Shown here: one piece after another, positions 16,148 through 24,626 of the stretch | Numbering within the stretch: the first letter of the stretch is position 1 | Layout of the letters: each line of letters opens with the position of its first letter | Source of the DNA: Cellulomonas sp. SLBN-39 | GTDB lineage: Bacteria; Actinomycetota; Actinomycetes; Actinomycetales; Cellulomonadaceae | NCBI RefSeq assembly: GCF_006715865.1 | Contig: NZ_VFOA01000001.1 | Location: 1,736,001-1,800,000 of the forward strand | Length of the DNA stretch: 64,000 bases | Direction: 5' to 3' | Made by a program: the position numbers and the translations under genes | Notes under the pieces: model-generated | Told to the model about the DNA's origin: nothing | Seen by the model: the letters and a program-made list of their open reading frames with translations, nothing else | Databases searched by the model: none

Positions 16148-17611
16148 TCACGGGCGTCGCGCGTGCCGTCGGGCGCGGGCCGCGAGGGCCACGTCGACGG
16201 CGAGGAAGGCGATCAGGGGGATGCCGAGCAGCGGCACGTACCAGCCGACGAGGGCCGTGACGGCGAGCAGCAGGACGGTCAGCGGGACGGGCAGGCGGCG
16301 CAGCGCGCCCGGCGGGAGCCACGCGCCCGGCGCCCCCGCGCGGGTGGGGCGGCGCAGCCACCACATGCGGTACCCGAGCAGCACGAGCGCGATGAGCGCG
16401 ATCGCCAGCGCGGCGAGCACGAGCTGGTTGACCACGCCGAACAGCAGCCCCATGTGCGCGTCGATCCCCCAGCGGGTCAGCTGCGCGGCGAGCGGCTGGT
16501 CGGCGAAGTCGACGCGGTCCACCACGGCCCCCGTGGCGCCGTCGACGGCGATCTGGTCGGCCTGCGTCGGCCAGGAGCGCTGCGCCTCGGCGACGACCCA
16601 GGCGCTGTGCTCGTCGGCGGGCGGTGCGAGCCGCAGCGGGTCGCGCAGCCCTTCGCCGCGTGCGGCGGCGAGGACCCCGTTGAGGCCGGCGCCGGCGGTG
16701 AGCTGCGCGTCGTCGGCGCCGGCGCCGGGACCGTGGTCGTGGCCCCCGCCGCCGTGGTCCGCGGAGGCGTCCGCGGGCTCGAGGGCGGTGTCGACGGACA
16801 CGGTGGTCCAGCCGAGCGCGGTGCGGAGATCGCCGATGCTCGCGCCCGCGTACGTCGACCACGTCAGGCCGGTGGCGGAGAGCACGAGCAGGCCGAGCGC
16901 GGCGACCAGGCCCACGGGACCGTGCCACGAGAGCAGGCGGCGACGGCCGCGTGCGGAGGTCTCGGGCACCAGCAGGCGCGACCAGCGTCGCCGCCGGGCC
17001 GTGCGGGTCACCCACAGGGCGACACCCCCGAGCACCACGACCCACAGCCACGACGCCGCCAGCTCGGAGTACAGCCGGCCGGGCTCGCCGAGCAGGAGGT
17101 TGCGGTGCAGGTCGTCGAGCGTCCAGCGCACCGGCAGCCACTCGCCGTACGTCGTCAGGGCGCCCCGGACCTCGAGGGTGTACGGGTCGACGAACACGGT
17201 CCGGGCCTTGCCCTCGGGCACGTCGTCGACCGTGAGCACGACGCGCGTCGTGCCCGTCGGGGTGGCCGCGGGGCGGATCTCGCTGACGCGGCCCTCCGGG
17301 TGGGCGGCGCGGGCGGCCGCGACCTGCTCGTCGAGCGCGAAGGTGCGCGGGCCGACGGCGTCGACCGTCAGCTCGTGCCCGTGCACGACCTGCTGCAGCT
17401 GGGGTGTGGTGGTGTACAGCAGCCCGGTGGTCGCGGCGACCAGCAGGAACGGGCCGACGAGGACGCCGGCGTAGAAGTGCAGCCGCAGCAGCAGCGGCTG
17501 CAGCAGCGACCAGGTGGAGGGGCGGGCGGGCGGCGGGTCGGCCACGGGTGCCGGGCCGGGCGGTGGGCCGTCGGCCGGCGGGCGCGACGGCGTGGAGGCG
17601 TTCGTGGGCAT
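16148..17611 (-). CDS. PepSY-associated membrane protein
   Basis: A 487-aa membrane protein of the PepSY_TM family, often found with iron or copper uptake and reduction genes. A Pro-rich N-terminus precedes the first helix (LRLHFYAGVLVGPFLLVAATTGLLY), which carries the His of the family. Two extracytoplasmic PepSY-like stretches follow, with a His/Gly loop (GGGGHDHGPG) near residue 290. DAHMGLLFGVVNQLVLAAL near 390 is the second conserved His-bearing helix. The ATG at 17611 is preferred over one 36 bases upstream because the added residues are not conserved in type. The GC-rich hairpin GCGTGCC/GGCACGC at 17701-17720 lies between this gene and the one upstream. Confidence 0.85.
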   Translation of the reverse strand: MPTNASTPSRPPADGPPPGPAPVADPPPARPSTWSLLQPLLLRLHFYAGVLVGPFLLVAATTGLLYTTTPQLQQVVHGHELTVDAVGPRTFALDEQVAAARAAHPEGRVSEIRPAATPTGTTRVVLTVDDVPEGKARTVFVDPYTLEVRGALTTYGEWLPVRWTLDDLHRNLLLGEPGRLYSELAASWLWVVVLGGVALWVTRTARRRRWSRLLVPETSARGRRRLLSWHGPVGLVAALGLLVLSATGLTWSTYAGASIGDLRTALGWTTVSVDTALEPADASADHGGGGHDHGPGAGADDAQLTAGAGLNGVLAAARGEGLRDPLRLAPPADEHSAWVVAEAQRSWPTQADQIAVDGATGAVVDRVDFADQPLAAQLTRWGIDAHMGLLFGVVNQLVLAALAIALIALVLLGYRMWWLRRPTRAGAPGAWLPPGALRRLPVPLTVLLLAVTALVGWYVPLLGIPLIAFLAVDVALAARARRHARRP

Positions 17612-17759
17612 GCGAGGTCCTCGCTCGTGGTGCACGCGGCGGCGCACGGCACCGTCAGCGGTGCCGTGCGGGCGTGCGGGGGTCAGGGCTGCGGGCTCGG
17701 GCGTGCCGGGTCGGGCACGCGGGCGCGGCCGTGCCCCGGCCCCCGGGGTGGGGAAGGGG

Positions 17760-18380
17760 TCAGCAGCCGGCCGGGAGCGCCCGCGGCGGGCCGCGACGCC
17801 GTGCGTCGCGCACCACGAGCAGCGCGCGGGGCCGGACCGTTCCGGCAGGCTCGACGGGCACCCGCGGCGGGGTGACGACGGCCGTGACCACGTGCCGCAG
17901 CAGCGGGACGACGCGGGAGAGGGTGCGCACCACGGCGTGCGCCCCGGCGTCGGCGCCGAGCATCAGGGCCGCGACGAGAGCGACCGCGACGACGTGCGCC
18001 GCGACCATCCCGGCTGACGAGTGCGACGCGTGGCCGTGGCCGGCGCCCGCCTCGATGACGAGGTGGCCTGCACCGTGGGCGGTGTGCGTCCCGGCCGCAG
18101 CCACCGTGCCCGCAGGGCTGAAGAACGTGAACCCGGCGTGCAGCACGATCTGCAGGACGCCGAGCACCGGCACGAGCGTGACCGCCCGCAGGCGTCGACG
18201 GGCGACCGCGGCCCCGGCCAGCAGGGCGACGGCCCCGAGGAGTGCGGCGCCCAGCGCGTCGGGCAGCGCCCCGCCGGCGGCAGCGTGGGCGGCGGCGGTC
18301 ACGGCGAGGGACGTCGCGGCGACCGTCACGGCGCGTGCGACGGGCAGCGCGCCGCCCGGTCCCTCGCTCACACGCCGCAC
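17760..18380 (-). CDS. His-rich membrane protein of the copper cluster
   Basis: Unrecognised 206-aa membrane protein with about five hydrophobic segments. A histidine-rich loop (THTAHGAGHLVIEAGAGHGHASHSS) lies near residues 95-120, which fits metal or copper contact and the adjacent PepSY and PCu(A)C genes. A C-terminal Arg/Pro-rich tail ends with Cys. The GTG at 18380 is taken as start; a GTG nine bases later at 18371 is equally possible and has an AGGG motif upstream. It is first in the minus-strand run toward the DyP gene. Confidence 0.65.
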   Translation of the reverse strand: MRRVSEGPGGALPVARAVTVAATSLAVTAAAHAAAGGALPDALGAALLGAVALLAGAAVARRRLRAVTLVPVLGVLQIVLHAGFTFFSPAGTVAAAGTHTAHGAGHLVIEAGAGHGHASHSSAGMVAAHVVAVALVAALMLGADAGAHAVVRTLSRVVPLLRHVVTAVVTPPRVPVEPAGTVRPRALLVVRDARRRGPPRALPAGC

Positions 18381-18426
18381 CCTACCCGGGACGAACGTCC
18401 TGCCCCACGCGCAGGGTGCGAGGGGG

Positions 18427-18690
18427 TCAGCGCGTGGCGCGACCCACGAGCCGTGCGGTCCCGCGGGTGGCGACGACGCGGCTGAGCGCGACGAGCGCGC
18501 CGGTGATGACCGCGGCGGCGGCGACCTCGGAGAACTTGATGTCCTCGTCCGTCGAGTCCGCCTGCGGCGGCTTGTGCCCGCGGGTCTTCTCCCAGGCGGT
18601 GTCGATCGCCTTCTGCACGACCCACGCCGCGGCCAGGGTCACGCCGAGGCCGACCATCTTGGCCACCATCGACTGGTCCTTGTCGCCCAC
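18427..18690 (-). CDS. DUF4235 domain protein
   Basis: A small membrane protein (87 aa) of the actinobacterial DUF4235 family. The pattern is MVAKMVGLGVTLAAAWVVQK, then a TRGHKPPQADS loop, then FSEVAAAAVITGALVALSRVVATRGTAR, so two membrane helices. Function is unknown in the family. The GTG at 18690 is chosen because AGGAGG lies five bases upstream; a longer frame exists but lacks such a site. It is divergent from the small regulator gene at 18855. Confidence 0.75.
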   Translation of the reverse strand: MGDKDQSMVAKMVGLGVTLAAAWVVQKAIDTAWEKTRGHKPPQADSTDEDIKFSEVAAAAVITGALVALSRVVATRGTARLVGRATR

Positions 18691-18762
18691 CGCGTCCTCC
18701 TGCTGCTCGTCGGTCACGTCCTGGGCCGACGCTAGTGCGGCCCCGACGGATCCGCAGGTCGG

Positions 18763-18830
18763 CGCACTGCGTGAGCGGATATCGACGCACGTGAGCATGT
18801 GCTGATAACGTCCCATGTGCACGTGAGAGA
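18763..18830. promoter_or_regulatory. AT-richer repeat region before the small Cro/C1 regulator
   Basis: Three similar motifs ending in CGTGAG are spaced through this short region (near 18770, 18789 and 18820). Two of them sit in near-palindromes: GCACGTGAGCATGTGC at about 18787-18802 and CATGTGCACGTG at about 18814-18825. A -10-like TGATAAC lies between. The layout suits autoregulation by the helix-turn-helix protein that starts at 18855. Confidence 0.45.
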
Positions 18831-18854
18831 AAATCGGCTCATCGGAGGTGCGGG

Positions 18855-19076
18855 ATGACGGCATGGGCCCACGTGCGCGGCCCGAGCGACCTCGGCGGCT
18901 TCCTCCGCGAGATGCGCGAGCTCGCCGGCCTCACCCAGGAGGAGCTGGCGGAGCGGATCGGCGTCGACCGCCGGTACGTCTACCAGCTGGAGCAGGGGGG
19001 CGGGACGCTCTACATCAACCGGCTCTTCGAGGTCATGCGCGAGCTGGGCGTCGAGATGCGGGTCGAGCAGCCGTAG
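18855..19076 (+). CDS. small Cro/C1-type (HipB-like) DNA-binding protein
   Basis: A 73-aa helix-turn-helix protein. The XRE domain fills residues 13-65: FLREMRELAGLTQEELAERI, then VDRRYVYQLEQGGGTLYINRL with the recognition helix. Size and pattern resemble the antitoxins HipB and Y4mF, yet no hipA-like kinase is present on either side, so it is an orphan or a plain regulator. The ATG is preceded by GGAGGTG. The upstream region holds repeated near-palindromes suited to autoregulation. Confidence 0.8.
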   Translation: MTAWAHVRGPSDLGGFLREMRELAGLTQEELAERIGVDRRYVYQLEQGGGTLYINRLFEVMRELGVEMRVEQP

Positions 19077-19083
19077 CGGCCCG

Positions 19084-19521
19084 CTAGTCATCACCCGAAG
19101 GGCGGAGCTCGTGGAGGGCGCAGGCCAGGGTGAGCGCGCCGACGCCCAGCACCGCCGGCGCGTTCCACGGGGCCTCGGTGGTGAGCACGGCGGCGTGCGT
19201 GACCAGCGCCGCTGCCGCTGCCGTGACCGCCACGGCCACGGCACGGGCCGCCCGCGGCGGTGTGCGCCGACGCACGAGCTGCCGCACCAGGGCGTGAAGC
19301 ACGGACCGCAGCAGCACGCCCGCGACCGCTCCGGCGGCGGCGCCGATCGCCACGGCGAACGGCAGGAGGCCGCCGACGGGTCCGGTGGGCTGCGTGAGCT
19401 CCGGCCACACCAGCGCCCACGCCCCGGCCCACGCGCCCGCGAGGGCGCCCGCGGCCGCCGCCAGGACCACGCCACGCGCCGACCGGGGGATGCGCGGGGC
19501 GACGGCCGGGACGGGTTCCAT
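19084..19521 (-). CDS. hypothetical membrane protein, 145 aa
   Basis: Unrecognised protein with four probable membrane helices, nearly all Ala, Gly, Val and Leu, and an Arg-rich loop (RQLVRRRTPPRAARA) between the second and third. The ATG at 19521 is used; no ribosome binding site is visible, so the transcript may be leaderless. It converges with the small regulator gene, eight bases from its stop. Confidence 0.55.
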   Translation of the reverse strand: MEPVPAVAPRIPRSARGVVLAAAAGALAGAWAGAWALVWPELTQPTGPVGGLLPFAVAIGAAAGAVAGVLLRSVLHALVRQLVRRRTPPRAARAVAVAVTAAAAALVTHAAVLTTEAPWNAPAVLGVGALTLACALHELRPSGDD

Positions 19522-19597
19522 CACCGCACCGTAGCGAGGCCCGGGCGGGCAGGCGTCGGACGGGTGTCCGGGGGAGGGCTAGGATCGGCGGCGAACG

Positions 19598-19700
19598 ACA
19601 GGGGAGCGTCGGGCGTCCGCGAGGACGTGCTGGACGCTGAGAGTGCGGACCACCGCAGACCCTCGAACCTGATCCGGCTCGCACCGGCGTAGGGAGTCGG
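19598..19700 (+). promoter_or_regulatory. TPP riboswitch (THI element)
   Basis: All conserved parts of the thiamine pyrophosphate aptamer are readable in order: GGGGAGC at 19601, the CTGAGA core at 19637-19642, then CGCAGACCCTCGAACCTGAT, then CGGCGTAGGGA near 19685-19695. It lies about 90 bases upstream of the thiB start and therefore should lower expression of the thiamine ABC transporter when TPP is plentiful. The bases between the aptamer and the start codon contain GC-rich stretches that could mask the ribosome binding site, but I could not fold them with certainty. Confidence 0.95.
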
Positions 19701-19788
19701 GCTTCTCTCCTCCCGCGGTCGGCGTGCTCCCGCGGGCGCGTCGGGGCGCGGGGGCCCTCCGCGACGACGACGGAGGACGCACCACCTC

Positions 19789-20865
19789 ATGGCACCCACC
19801 CACCACCGCACCCGCACCGCTGCCCTCGGGCTGGCCGGGGCGCTCGCGCTGACCGGCTGCTCGGCCGTCGGCGGCGGCACCGACGCGGGCGAGGGCACCG
19901 ACGGCGGCACGGTCACGCTCGTGACGCACGAGTCGTTCGGCCTGGCCGAGGGGATCCTCGAGCAGTTCGAGCAGGACACCGGGCTCACGGTCGAGATCGT
20001 CCAGCAGGCCGACTCCGGGGCCCTGGTCAACCAGCTCGTGCTGACCAAGGACGCGCCGCTGGGCGACCTGGTCTACGGCGTCGACAACACGTTCGCGTCC
20101 CGGGCGCTCGACGAGGGCGTCGTCGTGCCCGCCGAGGTCACGGCCCCGGCCGCGCAGGACGCCGCCGCGTACGCCGTGCCCGGCGACGACGGCGCGCTGA
20201 CCGCGATCGACGTCGGCGACGTCTGCATGAACGTCGACCTCACGTGGTTCGAGGAGCAGGGCGTCGAGCCGCCGGAGACGTTCGAGGACCTCACGGCGCC
20301 GCAGTACGCGGACCTGACCGTGGTGCCCGACCCCGTGACGTCGTCGCCCGGCCTGGCGTTCGTGCTCGCCACGATCGGGAGGTTCGGCGAGGACGGGTGG
20401 CTCGACTACTGGGCCGACCTGCGCGACAACGGCCTGCAGGTCGCCGACGGGTGGAGCGAGGCGTACTACACCGACTTCAGCGGCGGCGGGGGCGAGGGCC
20501 CGCGGCCCGTCGTGCTCTCGTACGCCTCGTCGCCGCCGTTCACGGTGCCCGAGGGCGGTGACGAGCCCACCACGGCCGCCCTGCTCGGCACGTGCTTCCG
20601 GCAGGTCGAGTACGCGGGCGTGCTCGCCGGCGCCGACAACCCCGAGGGGGCCGCGCAGCTCCTCGACTTCCTGCTGTCCGACGAGGTCCAGGCCGACATC
20701 CCCACGTCGATGTACATGTACCCGGTCAGCTCGTCCGTCGAGCTGCCCGAGGACTGGGCGTCGTGGGCCCCGCTCTCCGACGAGCCCTACGACGTCGCGC
20801 CGGCCGACGTGGCCGAGCACCGCGAGGCGTGGCTCGAGGACTGGTCGGCGACGGTGGTCGGCTGA
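19789..20865 (+). CDS. thiB: thiamine ABC transporter substrate-binding lipoprotein
   Basis: A 358-aa extracellular solute-binding lipoprotein; the lipobox LTGC ends at Cys24. The fold and motifs are those of ThiB/TbpA: VTLVTHESFGLAEGILEQF near residue 36, GDLVYGVDNTFASRAL near 88, and DVCMNVDLTWF near 145. It captures thiamine or its phosphates for the permease. The TPP riboswitch upstream supports the substrate. The permease gene follows one base after the stop codon. Confidence 0.9.
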   Translation: MAPTHHRTRTAALGLAGALALTGCSAVGGGTDAGEGTDGGTVTLVTHESFGLAEGILEQFEQDTGLTVEIVQQADSGALVNQLVLTKDAPLGDLVYGVDNTFASRALDEGVVVPAEVTAPAAQDAAAYAVPGDDGALTAIDVGDVCMNVDLTWFEEQGVEPPETFEDLTAPQYADLTVVPDPVTSSPGLAFVLATIGRFGEDGWLDYWADLRDNGLQVADGWSEAYYTDFSGGGGEGPRPVVLSYASSPPFTVPEGGDEPTTAALLGTCFRQVEYAGVLAGADNPEGAAQLLDFLLSDEVQADIPTSMYMYPVSSSVELPEDWASWAPLSDEPYDVAPADVAEHREAWLEDWSATVVG

Positions 20866-20866
20866 C

Positions 20867-22594
20867 ATGACGCTGCTCGACCGGCGCGTGACGCCCGCCG
20901 CCGCCAGGGGGCCGGCGGCGGACCGTCGCGCGTCGGTCGGGCGCACGCTCGGGTGGGCCGCAGCGGCCGGCGTCCCGCTGGCGTTCCTCGGGGTCTTCTT
21001 CGCCTGGCCGGTCGCCGAGATCGTCGGGCGCGGCTTCGTCACCGACGGCGTGCTCGACCTCAGCGGCGTCGGCGAGGTGCTGGGCCGGCCGCGCACGTGG
21101 CGCATCCTCGGCCAGACCCTCACGCAGGCCGCCCTCGGCACCGCCGGGTCCCTGCTGCTGGGCATCCCCGGCGCGTACCTGCTGCACCGGTGCCGGTTCC
21201 CCGGCCGGGACGCGCTGCGCGCCGTCGTCACCGTGCCGTTCGTGCTGCCGACGGTCGTGGTCGGCGTCGCGTTCCGCTCGCTGCTCGTCGACGGCGGCAT
21301 GCTCGGCGGACTCGGTCTCGACGGCACCCTCGCCGCGATCGTCCTCGCGCTCGTGTTCTTCAACTACGCCGTGGTCGTGCGCACCGTCGGCGGGCTGTGG
21401 GAGCGGCTCGACCCGCGCGCCGAGCAGGCCGCCCGGTCCCTCGGCGCGTCGCCGTGGCGGGCGTTCCGCACCGTCACGCTGCCCGCGCTCGCCCCCGCGA
21501 TCGCCTCGGCGGCCTCGCTGACGTTCCTGTTCTGCGCCACGGCGTTCGGCACCGTCCTCGTGCTCGGCGGGCGGCGGTTCGGCACCGTGGAGACCGAGAT
21601 CTGGGTGCAGACCACCCAGTACCTCGACCTGCGCGCCGCGGCCGTGCTGTCGGTGCTGCAGCTCGTCGTCGTCGCCGGCGCGCTCGCCGCCGCCGCCCGG
21701 GCGCGGGCGCGCACCGAGCGGGCCCTCGACCTCGGCGAGCCCGTCGGCACCGCCCACCCGGTGCGGTGGCGCGACCCCGTCGACGTCACGGCCGTCGTCG
21801 TCACGGCCGTCACCGTGGTCGGGCTGCTCGCGCTGCCGCTGGTCAACCTCGTCGTCCGGTCGCTGCGCACGCCGACCGGCTGGGGCCTCGACCACTACGC
21901 CGCGCTCGCGCTGCCCGCCGACACGCTGCGCGTCACGCCCCTGGCGGCGGCCGTCACGTCGCTGCGGGTCGCGCTCGACGCCACCGTCATCGCCCTCGTC
22001 GTGGGCGGCCTCGTCGCGCTGGTGGTCTCGCGCCGCCCGCGCCGCCCGGTGCTGCGCCGCGCGGTCGGCGGCCTCGACGCGGTCATGATGCTGCCGCTCG
22101 GCGTCTCGGCCGTCACCGTCGGGTTCGGGTTCCTCGTCGCGATGGACGCCCCGTTCGGCCTCGACGTGGACCTGCGCACCAGCGGCGTGCTCGTGCCGGT
22201 CGCGCAGGCCGTCGTCGCGGTGCCCCTGGTGGTGCGGACCGTGCTGCCCGTGCTGCGCGCGGTCGACCCGCGGCTGCGGGAGGTCGCGGCCACGCTCGGC
22301 GCCCCGCCGGGCCGGGTGCTGCGCACGGTCGACCTCGCGATGGCCGTGCGGTCCCTCGGCCTGGCGCTCGGCCTGGCGTTCGCCGCGTCGCTCGGGGAGT
22401 TCGGTGCGACGTCGTTCCTCGCGCGCCCCGAGAACCCCACGCTGCCCGTCGTCGTCTTCCGCCTCATCGGGCGGCCCGGTGCCGAGAGCTACGGGACCGC
22501 GCTGGCCGCGGCCGTGCTGCTCGCGGCCCTCACCGCGGCGGTCGTCGCGGTCTGCGAACGTCTGCGCACGCCCGGCGTCGGGGGCTCCTGGTGA
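20867..22594 (+). CDS. thiP: thiamine ABC transporter permease
   Basis: A 575-aa permease made of two fused halves, each with about six helices, as in ThiP. Two EAA-type loops that contact the ATPase are visible: EQAARSLGASPWRAFRTVTLPALAP near residue 185 and REVAATLGAPPGRVLRTVDLAMAV near 470. The start ATG at 20867 directly follows the thiB stop. ThiQ follows after about 40 bases. Confidence 0.9.
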   Translation: MTLLDRRVTPAAARGPAADRRASVGRTLGWAAAAGVPLAFLGVFFAWPVAEIVGRGFVTDGVLDLSGVGEVLGRPRTWRILGQTLTQAALGTAGSLLLGIPGAYLLHRCRFPGRDALRAVVTVPFVLPTVVVGVAFRSLLVDGGMLGGLGLDGTLAAIVLALVFFNYAVVVRTVGGLWERLDPRAEQAARSLGASPWRAFRTVTLPALAPAIASAASLTFLFCATAFGTVLVLGGRRFGTVETEIWVQTTQYLDLRAAAVLSVLQLVVVAGALAAAARARARTERALDLGEPVGTAHPVRWRDPVDVTAVVVTAVTVVGLLALPLVNLVVRSLRTPTGWGLDHYAALALPADTLRVTPLAAAVTSLRVALDATVIALVVGGLVALVVSRRPRRPVLRRAVGGLDAVMMLPLGVSAVTVGFGFLVAMDAPFGLDVDLRTSGVLVPVAQAVVAVPLVVRTVLPVLRAVDPRLREVAATLGAPPGRVLRTVDLAMAVRSLGLALGLAFAASLGEFGATSFLARPENPTLPVVVFRLIGRPGAESYGTALAAAVLLAALTAAVVAVCERLRTPGVGGSW

Positions 22595-22634
22595 GCCGCC
22601 CGCGCCGGACGGCGCCCGCACCCGGAGGTGAGCC

Positions 22635-23672
22635 GTGAGCGACGGCCTGCAGGTCCACGACGTCGTCGTCCGGTACGGCGCCGGCCCGGCCGTGGTCACC
22701 GCGGTCGACCACGTCGACCTCGACGTGCCCGCGGGGGAGGTGGTCGCGCTGCTCGGCCCGTCCGGGTGCGGCAAGTCGTCGCTGCTGCGGGCCGTCGCGG
22801 GCCTGGAGCCCGTCGCCGCCGGCGACGTCGCGTGGGACGGGGTCTCGGTGGCCCGCACCCCCGTGCACCGGCGCGGGTTCGGTCTGATGTTCCAGGACGG
22901 GCAGCTCTTCGGGCACCTCGACGTCGGCGCCAACGTCGCGTACGGGCTGCCCCGCGGGCGCGGCGCCCGACCGGCCCGCGACGCCCGCGTCGCCGAGCTC
23001 CTCGACCTCGTCGGGCTGCCCGGTCTGCAGCGCCGCGACGTCGCCACCCTGTCCGGCGGCCAGCGTCAGCGCGTCGCCCTGGCCCGCGCGCTCGCGCCGC
23101 GCCCCCGCCTGCTGCTGCTCGACGAGCCCCTGTCGGCCCTCGACCGCACGCTGCGCGAGCGCCTCGCGCTGGACCTGCGCGACGTCCTCGTCGCCACCGG
23201 CACCACGGCGCTGCTCGTCACCCACGACCAGGACGAGGCGTTCGCCGTCGCCGACCGCATCGCCGTCATGGACGCCGGCCGCCTGCTGCAGGTCGCCGCA
23301 CCCGCACGGCTGTGGGCCCGCCCCGCGGACCGGCGCACGGCCCAGCTGCTCGGCTACGAGGCGTTCCTCGACGCGCTCGACGCCGACGCACCCGCCGTGC
23401 GGGCCCTGGCCGCGCACGTGCCGCACCCCGGCGTCGTCGCGCTCGCCGCGGGCGCCTTCGTCGTCGTGCCGGACGACGACGCGACCGCCGGACCCGCCGG
23501 CGACGTCCACGTGCAGCGCTCGCGGCGCGGCCGCACCGAGGTCGTCGTCGACGTGGCCGGCGTCGGCCGCGTCACCGCCCTGGCACCCAGCGCGTGGTCC
23601 GCGGCGCCCGGCACCCGCGTCGCCCTGCGCGTCGACCCCGCCGGGGTCGCGGTGCTGCCCGCGGGCTCGTAG
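22635..23672 (+). CDS. thiQ: thiamine ABC transporter ATPase
   Basis: The ATP-binding subunit (345 aa) energising thiamine uptake. Walker A GPSGCGKSS near residue 43, the signature LSGGQRQRVALARAL near 138, Walker B LLLLDEP near 157 and the H-loop VTHDQDEA near 196 are all intact. The C-terminal about 100 residues form an extra regulatory-type beta domain and lengthen it beyond the about 230 residues of the enterobacterial ThiQ. GTG start with GGAGG upstream. Confidence 0.9.
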   Translation: MSDGLQVHDVVVRYGAGPAVVTAVDHVDLDVPAGEVVALLGPSGCGKSSLLRAVAGLEPVAAGDVAWDGVSVARTPVHRRGFGLMFQDGQLFGHLDVGANVAYGLPRGRGARPARDARVAELLDLVGLPGLQRRDVATLSGGQRQRVALARALAPRPRLLLLDEPLSALDRTLRERLALDLRDVLVATGTTALLVTHDQDEAFAVADRIAVMDAGRLLQVAAPARLWARPADRRTAQLLGYEAFLDALDADAPAVRALAAHVPHPGVVALAAGAFVVVPDDDATAGPAGDVHVQRSRRGRTEVVVDVAGVGRVTALAPSAWSAAPGTRVALRVDPAGVAVLPAGS

Positions 23673-23717
23673 CGTCGGAGGGGCCGGAGCCGTCGTCGTC
23701 CCCGAGGAGCGCCCGCC

Positions 23718-24464
23718 ATGCCCGCGAAGCCCACCGTGCCCGTCGCGCGCCGCACCGTCGTCGAGGTCGACGTCGCAGCACCCGCCGCGACCGTCTGGGC
23801 CCACGTGCGCGAGCCGCACCTGATCCGCCGGTGGTTCGGCTGGGACTCCCCGGGCCTCGACGCCGAGATCCGGCAGATCTTCGTCGACCTGCCGGCCGTC
23901 GGGCAGCACGAGGACGGCACCCGCACGCTGACGTGGCCGCACGGCCACGACGTGCTCGCCGTCCACCCCGGCGGCGAGGGCCCGACGCGGGTCGCGGTGA
24001 CCCGCGCCAGCCACGACGGCCTGTCGTCGTACGACGGCGTGTTCGACCCCGTCGACGAGGGCTGGATCACGTTCCTGCACCAGCTCCGCTTCGCGCTGGA
24101 GGTGCACCCGGGCGAGGACCGCGTCAGCCTCGTCTCGACCGGCATGGACGCGGGCGGCCGCGACGACCCGCTGCTGTTCCGCGCCGGTCTGCACGGCGTG
24201 CGCGGCACGCCCGTCGGCTCGCACGTCGAGGCGACGCGCCCCGACGGCTCCCGCGTCGGCGGGACCCTCGTGCTGCGCTCCGAGCACCAGATCGGCATCC
24301 ACCTGCACGGCATCGCCGAGTCGTTGCTCGTGCTCGTCGAGGAGCCCGCCGCCCGGCGCCCGCCGCACGGCGTCGTCGACGCGTACCTGTCCACGTACGG
24401 GCTCGACGACGCCATGCTGGCCGAGGCGCGCCGCCGCTGGGCCGGGTGGTGGGGCGCGGCCTGA
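23718..24464 (+). CDS. SRPBCC domain protein (first of a tandem pair)
   Basis: A 248-aa START/Bet v1-like protein of the AHSA1 group. VEVDVAAPAATVWAHVREPHLIRRWFGWDSP at residues 15-45 is the usual N-terminal strand and helix; GWITFLHQLRFALEVH near 115 is the long C-terminal helix of a first domain. The last about 100 residues form a second part. It is clearly paralogous to the next gene: both share TVWAHxR, LIRRWFG, EVHPGEDR/EAHPGEDR and RSEHQIG/RSEHQVG. The domain binds hydrophobic ligands; the ligand here is unknown. Confidence 0.75.
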   Translation: MPAKPTVPVARRTVVEVDVAAPAATVWAHVREPHLIRRWFGWDSPGLDAEIRQIFVDLPAVGQHEDGTRTLTWPHGHDVLAVHPGGEGPTRVAVTRASHDGLSSYDGVFDPVDEGWITFLHQLRFALEVHPGEDRVSLVSTGMDAGGRDDPLLFRAGLHGVRGTPVGSHVEATRPDGSRVGGTLVLRSEHQIGIHLHGIAESLLVLVEEPAARRPPHGVVDAYLSTYGLDDAMLAEARRRWAGWWGAA

Positions 24465-24626
24465 CGGGTGACGGGCGCTGCGCCGTCCGGGCACCGAGCC
24501 GGATGAGAAGGTCCGGCGGACCGGCACCGAACGGACATCCGGCAGTGCCCGTCCGGGCGCGACCGCTCGCGCCGGGCCGCGGCCGTCCGATCCCTTGTCC
24601 TGACGACAGGATGATCGGAGCCCGCC

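Noticed and set aside
17701..17720. GCGTGCC/GGCACGC hairpin as a terminator in the copper cluster
   Set aside because: Short stem without T tract, and genes on both sides seem to belong together; it may be an attenuator or chance in GC-rich DNA.
18855..19521. A hipAB-type toxin-antitoxin pair
   Set aside because: The adjacent gene is convergent and encodes a membrane protein, not a HipA kinase.
20726..23047. A 773-codon minus-strand frame over thiP
   Set aside because: Arg/His/Gln-rich shadow of the permease gene.
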